Shown in pieces: positions 59,801-64,000 of a stretch of DNA of 64,000 bases (position 1 is its first letter; every line of letters starts with the position of its first letter). This DNA is from Gnetum montanum (taxonomy: Eukaryota; Streptophyta; Gnetopsida; Gnetales; Gnetaceae), in contig MNCI01004181.1 in assembly GCA_015680685.1 (NCBI GenBank), positions 369,717 through 433,716 on the forward strand. Direction: 5' to 3'. The position numbers and the translations under genes were made by a program. Under the pieces are notes generated by a model. The model was not told where the DNA came from and did no database searches. It saw only the letters and a list, made by a program, of their open reading frames with translations.

Positions 59801-60445
59801 GTGATCTGAGGCCTATCTTTCCTAGCTTTCAGCCCAAATATCAAATTCCATCATGAGGTTGGAACTGATCCAAACCTTGTCAATCCTTTAATGGACTTGG
59901 TCTACCCCCCATTTGTTGTTGATCCACATGTATCTACATCCTGTGATTTCAAGATCAACCAGGTCATATTCGTGTATGAATGTGACGTAGTCCGCAACAG
60001 CCGTAGGGTCTGAGTAGTCTCCCCCAGACTTTTTCCAACAAAACATCCTTTGGTTGAAGTCCTCGATCATAACCCACTTTGTTGTGTTGTCAACAAGGGC
60101 CGCCATGTGCTTGAACTCCTGAATTCAAGCCTCCCAACTATGTGCACTGTACATGTTGGTGACCCAGATGCTTGTCTGCGGAATGCGCATCATAAGGCTC
60201 TAGTTAGATGCATCAGCCAACTCCACAATAGCCTTGGTCAATACCGCCAGTCCTCCCGCTCTCCCTCTACTAGGCACCATGTGTAGGTGCCAGTCTTCCC
60301 ATTGTAATAGCTACTTCTCTGAAAGTTGCAGCTTGGTCTCTTGGAGGTAGACCATGTTGCATCCTTCCTCCTGCACAATCCTTTTCAGGGTATTTCTTTT
60401 ATACGTGGTACCTTGTCCCTAGCAATTACAAGAAAAGATCTTCAT
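56894..60445 (-). pseudogene. LINE ORF2: endonuclease and reverse transcriptase
   Basis: ORF2 nicks DNA and copies the LINE RNA at the nick. It begins MKIFSCNC at 60445. The endonuclease shows LQETKLQL, IEDFNQRMFCWKKSGGDYSD (the usual G-D-F-N has become E-D-F-N) and ASDHKAI. RT: FFRPIGVCN-like and NEQQAGFVKG upstream of a frame break near 58790, then in 58787-58275 KLDIIKAYDSVSW, GLQQGDPLSPLL and FANDTLV, where the catalytic FADD is FAND. The zinc-finger end at 57839-57504 has KVKAFRWLLMHCVLPV, LRERG and TLQHLI. Inactive. Confidence 0.85.
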
Positions 60446-60511
60446 GGGAACATAGACAAATGCTTGTGATACACATCCCAGAGTGTGCGTTGCACTCCCA
60501 AATCTAGGTCC

Positions 60512-60569
60512 AGCTACATAGACATTTTTCTTATATTGGTAGCTACATAGACATTTTTCTTATATTGGT
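60512..60569 (+). repeat. 29-bp perfect tandem duplication
   Basis: Two identical adjacent copies of a unit starting AGCTACATAGACATT, at the ORF1/ORF2 border of the minus-strand LINE. Confidence 0.9.
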
Positions 60570-61546
60570 AGCATCTAGGTGCCCAATCTTAGGGATGGGC
60601 CGAGCAACTTTGGCACCCTGCATGTTGGCTCCCTTTGGGCCCAAGATGTCTTTCATTTTTTGGCTTGGTTGACCTTCTACCAAGCGTGATCCATTCCCCC
60701 AGCAGGGGTAACTCTGGTTCATGACCTCCCATCGGCGCCTTTTTCTGCATTGAAGGGGTATGCGGTGATCTTGTAACTCCGTTGCCATGCTTAGTTGGGC
60801 TTGGGAGCGCCATCTATGCATCCTCGGTATGTGAGCACCCCTTACCCCTCTCAGTTTCCTGTGTGACCAGGACCTCATCCTCAACCAGCCTGCTCCTCTG
60901 TGTTTGATGTGCAGTCGAAGAGCCACCACCCCCAAGCACCGAAGGCCCCTTGTTCACAGTACAGCCCTTATAGCCTACCAAATTCCACCATTGCTATAAC
61001 TCTAGTTGAGTGACCCTGCGGTCTAGCTCCGAACATTCTGCAACTTCCTTAGGTGTTGTCAGCATGTTCTCAAACTGCACACAGACCTTCTCCTGTTTTA
61101 GTGTCTAAGATGAGCTCGTTGATCTTGTCCTCCAATCTTAAGGATCGCAACACACAGAAGCGTGCATATCCCATTCGATCCATGGATGCCATGAAGGCAT
61201 CAAATTTGATAAATTTGCCAAACAGTTTGGCCAATGATTTTAGGAATTCAGGAGACTAGTGTTCCAATGGTAGGTCATGAAGCCTCACCCACACCAAAGC
61301 GCACTTGAAAAGCCCCATGTCCCAGTGTGCCAAGGAGCAAGGGNTCACACACAAACGTTGTCCAATCCCTAGAAAGCCTTAACCCATCATTGTATAAGAT
61401 CCATCCTGGGTCGCGTCCCTTCTGACACAAACTTGCCAAGTAGGCTCCGTTCCAACATGTGCATTTTCTTTTTTCAACTAGCTTTCTTTCTAGGGGCCTT
61501 TGGGTGTTAGCTCTTGCTCCCTATGAATGGGTATTACAGACTCCAT
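60543..61546 (-). pseudogene. LINE ORF1 (DUF4283-like), minus strand
   Basis: RNA-binding ORF1 of a plant LINE. On the minus strand: MESVIPIHREQELTPKGP at the start, then LVWVRLHDLPLEH, FLKSLAKLFGKFIKFDAFMA and RFCVLRSLRLEDKINELILD, the usual DUF4283 features. The reading has frame changes and one ambiguous base at 61344. The rest (60935-60543) is basic and unrecognised. Confidence 0.6.
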
Positions 61547-61559
61547 CGTGTTTCTCTAT

Positions 61560-61870
61560 TCGATGTTGTTTCCTCCATGAACCCTCTCACAACTTGTTCT
61601 TGTTGCTTCCACATGTCTATTAAAATCTCCTCTAACAAGAATACCTTCATTCTCTAGTAATTGTTGGACAAGCCCATCTAAAAATATCCCAAAATGTTCT
61701 TTTAACATGATTATCCAAACCAACTTGAGGTGCATGGATACATAGAATACTAATTTCTTTTTGCCAAGACAACCTTAATGTTCATGATCCTATCATGTAT
61801 TCAATTAACTTCGAGCACTTTATCCTTCATCTGTTGATTAACCACTATCCTACTCCATTTCTAAAGTAAT
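61560..61870 (-). pseudogene. RTE-type LINE endonuclease fragment
   Basis: Minus-strand frames give IHDRIMNIKVVLAKRN, then HAPQVGLDNHVKRTFWDIF and ILVRGDFNRHVEATRTSCE. GDFNRHV and APQVG are typical of RTE-like endonucleases. It ends beside the start of the L1-type LINE, so that LINE may have inserted next to it. Confidence 0.6.
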
Positions 61871-62560
61871 GAAAATATGAAGATTAAACCAAAAAGTTAA
61901 TGTAATAAATTCATATACTTGGGGTGACTTGTTCCAATAGATGATGTGATTAAAAATGATGTTACAAATAGACTTGAAGTAGTATGAATGAAATAGAGAG
62001 AAGCTAGTGTTGATGCCTGCTTTGGACCACCAACGTTGATCTCTTCCTCATGATGAAAATCACCAGGATGAGATGTTCTTTCAAACTCGCGTTTCAGTAT
62101 TTGTTGGTCTCTAGAAACACCAAGGCTTGAATATCTCCAAATGAACTCAATGGTTATAGAGAAATTGTGTTTCGGGGTAACATTAAGTACCAATTTCACA
62201 ATATTACACTTTGAGAGATAAATAGATAAATGCACTTTTATACAATGATTTAGCCCCTTTTTACTCCATTTTGCAAGCAAATAAATATCCTGCTATATCA
62301 AAGCTACTTAGTATATGTAATCTAGATTATATGCTACATGTGCAATCTAGCCTTTCATCTAATACTTAAGTGCAATTCAACCAAAATCTATTACCAATTT
62401 TCCCAAGAGAGAAGATTCAACAACTAGAAATATAGCAAGATTCAATGGATTCACAAAAATAAAGTAGCAGAATTGCATAAAGTCTTAAACATTGAAATGA
62501 AGTACTATTGACATGTAAGCACTTTGAAAAATAAAGCTATTTCAAATTAGTCAAAAATAC
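61871..62560. other. Spacer between LINE copies
   Basis: AT-rich; minus-strand frame 62280-61897 has no recognisable similarity, though ISREFERTSHPGDF-like pieces could be further RTE decay. Nothing supported. Confidence 0.35.
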
Positions 62561-63893
62561 CAGAAATTGATGGTAGAGGTGGGAGATGCTGTGGGAGAAG
62601 CTATGGGGTTGGGTGCTAAAGGGAGCGGGGCTATCGACGTCAGAGCCTGGGATCCAAGTGGTAGCTAGGGGGTTGGTGAGGTTGACAAGGACATGTAGGT
62701 AGGTTTAGACGGGGAAGGTTTCTTTGGAACCATTGTTAGGCTTGATGGTTCTCTGCAGCTAGAGGGTCCTCGTTTGCTGTAGGAAGTGCTAGGTACTATG
62801 GAGCATGGCCTCATTGGCCATTTCGTCTTGAGTGGGCCAAGGCCCAAGTGTGAACTCATCCAGAAGTGGGTGGTCTCTACTTGGGGACTTGACAATGTTG
62901 GAGTGAGAAACCTCTTTGAGGACCTCATTCTAATTGTTTTCCATTGTATTGAGGATCGAGATCGAATTTGGCTAGCGGGTCCATGGTTTTTTGGTGTGCG
63001 GGGACTAGTGCTAAACCACCTGGAGGCTAGGGGTGCACCGTGATAAAGATCTTTTCTCTCAGGCTCTAGTTTGGATTCACATGTTTGGTGTCCCCTAGGA
63101 GGTTTGGATGATGACCTTTTTGAAATCATTGGCCACTTACTTTGTGGAGTTTATTGCTTTGTACAAACCTACTCAGACGATGGAAAGGATGGGTTTTGCC
63201 TGGTTTTTGTGTTTGGAGGTCATTGGCTCCCAAGGACCTGCTTTGGGATTTAATCCTGACTCTTCCCTTGGGCGAGGAGAGGCTCACTGTTGAATATGAA
63301 AATTTGCTCATAGAGAGCAAGGATTCTAGGTCCAAAGGTGACTCATGTCAAATTTGCAAGAAAGTTGGCCACTTGACGACCAAGTGCCAAGCTAAGGCCA
63401 ACAATGGGGATGTAGGGAGATGGTAGCAGGTCCAAAGGAAGCACAAGTAGGGACCACAGGTGGGATAGGCTGTGCCGTTGCGAGGTCCCCCAAAGGCTCT
63501 GACAAAGGCATTGGGGTCAGGGGTGGGGGTGTTTTGATGTCAGCGATTGGCGTGAAGGAGGGGGCAAGTTGGGCTTTGGGGACCTCCCCAGTCAACATGC
63601 CTCATGAAGAATGTTTCACCACCCTGCCAAAGCCCCTACAACTAAGCATGGACCTTCCCCCTCTGGGGGGTTGGGTGTCCTTTGTCAGAGGCTCCTCTAA
63701 GCCTACGATGGAGGAGATTTCTCAGTTGACAACAAAGCCATGCGAAGGGTTTAAGGTCTTAATGAATATTGGGAAAGTCGGCCATCCACCAATGCTAGTA
63801 GTGCACAATCGACAAACGCAACTTGAAATTGATTTGGGCCTTCAAATGACACTTAAAGAGGTCTACCACAAGCGCTCGAATGGGCGATCATGA
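62561..63893 (+). pseudogene. LINE ORF1 (DUF4283 and CCHC knuckle), plus strand
   Basis: ORF1 binds the LINE RNA. The frame 62786-63043 reads MEHGLIGHFVLSGPRPKCEL, IQKWVVSTWG, FHCIEDRDRIWLAGPWFF and HLEARGAP, a DUF4283 domain. A CCHC zinc knuckle CQICKKVGHLTTKC is at 63346-63387 in another frame, and the end is at 63420-63893 in a third. At least two frameshifts separate these, so the copy is dead unless the assembly is wrong. Confidence 0.7.
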
Positions 63894-64000
63894 AGATTAT
63901 GACATGGAATTGCAGGGGGCAAGGCACCCCTTACAAGAGACATGCCCTCAAGGAGATTGTGAATAGGGATGATTGTGACATTGTGTGTTTATAAGAAATG
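63890..64000 (+). pseudogene. LINE ORF2 start (endonuclease), plus strand
   Basis: ATG at 63890-63892 overlaps the ORF1 stop TGA at 63891-63893 as ATGA. The protein begins MKIMTWNCRGQGTPYKRHAL, the start of a LINE apurinic-type endonuclease (WNCRG). A TAA follows at about codon 35, shortly before the window ends. Confidence 0.75.

Larger units (their letters stand above)
55983..61546 (-). mobile_element. L1-type LINE, minus strand, decayed
   Basis: A non-LTR retrotransposon reading leftward: ORF1 (about 61546-60543), ORF2 with endonuclease, RT and zinc-finger end (60445 to about 56740), and a poly(T) run at 55981-55993 that would be the poly(A) tail. The part 56000-56740 is unlike LINE coding; it holds a short Gln/Glu-rich frame (56480-56277) and may be a 3' UTR or a separate insert. 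Frames are broken. Confidence 0.75.
62561..64000 (+). mobile_element. L1-type LINE, plus strand, 5' part
   Basis: A second LINE in opposite orientation, cut by the window end. ORF1 runs to 63893 and ORF2 begins at 63890. Its ORF2 start (MKIMTWNCRGQGTPYKR) is close to that of the minus-strand LINE (GQGTTYKR), so they are related. Confidence 0.75.

Overview
This window looks like a very large, repeat-filled plant nuclear genome, most likely a gymnosperm. The reasons are AT-rich noncoding DNA, plant-type U1 snRNA genes with plant promoter elements, two conserved host genes with widely spaced exons, Tat- and Athila-lineage Ty3/gypsy elements nested in one another, and decayed LINEs sitting in introns. 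The species is inferred from style only.

Layout. 1-29588 is a nest of LTR retrotransposons. An Athila-like element on the minus strand (called D) has its 5' LTR at 27910-28672, its gag-PR-RT-RNase H at 22890-27890, a stub of integrase at 5530-5797 and its 3' LTR at 4675-5529. A 17-kb Tat-lineage element (B, 5803-22884, plus strand) sits inside D's pol. The 3' end of a second Tat element (A, 1-4674) sits inside D's 3' LTR. 29589-40727 is host DNA with two tandem U1 snRNA genes, a LINE scrap and an apparently intact seven-exon gene for proteasome assembly chaperone 3 on the minus strand. 40733-46711 is an Athila-type element (C) with LTRs, tRNA-Asp-type primer site, target-site duplication and only gag-like coding. 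47765-54584 holds the last six exons of the SKI2 RNA helicase on the minus strand. Beyond 55 kb the DNA is mostly LINE copies, two of them related and in opposite orientations; this may be a further SKI2 intron.

The most unusual object is in element B. Between protease and reverse transcriptase, on the opposite strand, lies an eight-exon gene of 1112 codons (12016-16127). Every junction keeps the reading frame. There are seven nonsense codons, all TAG or TGA, and no frameshift was needed to assemble it. Its first three exons resemble an FCP1/NLI-type HAD phosphatase, the fourth resembles the plant-transposon-protein domain found in TE antisense ORFs, and the end is coiled coil plus a strongly acidic tail. 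The pol frame opens exactly at a 3' splice-site-like sequence (16538-16539), so the whole antisense gene may lie inside an intron of the retrotransposon. Two related minisatellite arrays lie at the 3' ends of the antisense gene and of pol.

Limits: splice sites were chosen by eye, domain calls are from memory of families, and an N gap (10878-11093) lies just where the pol splice donor would be expected.
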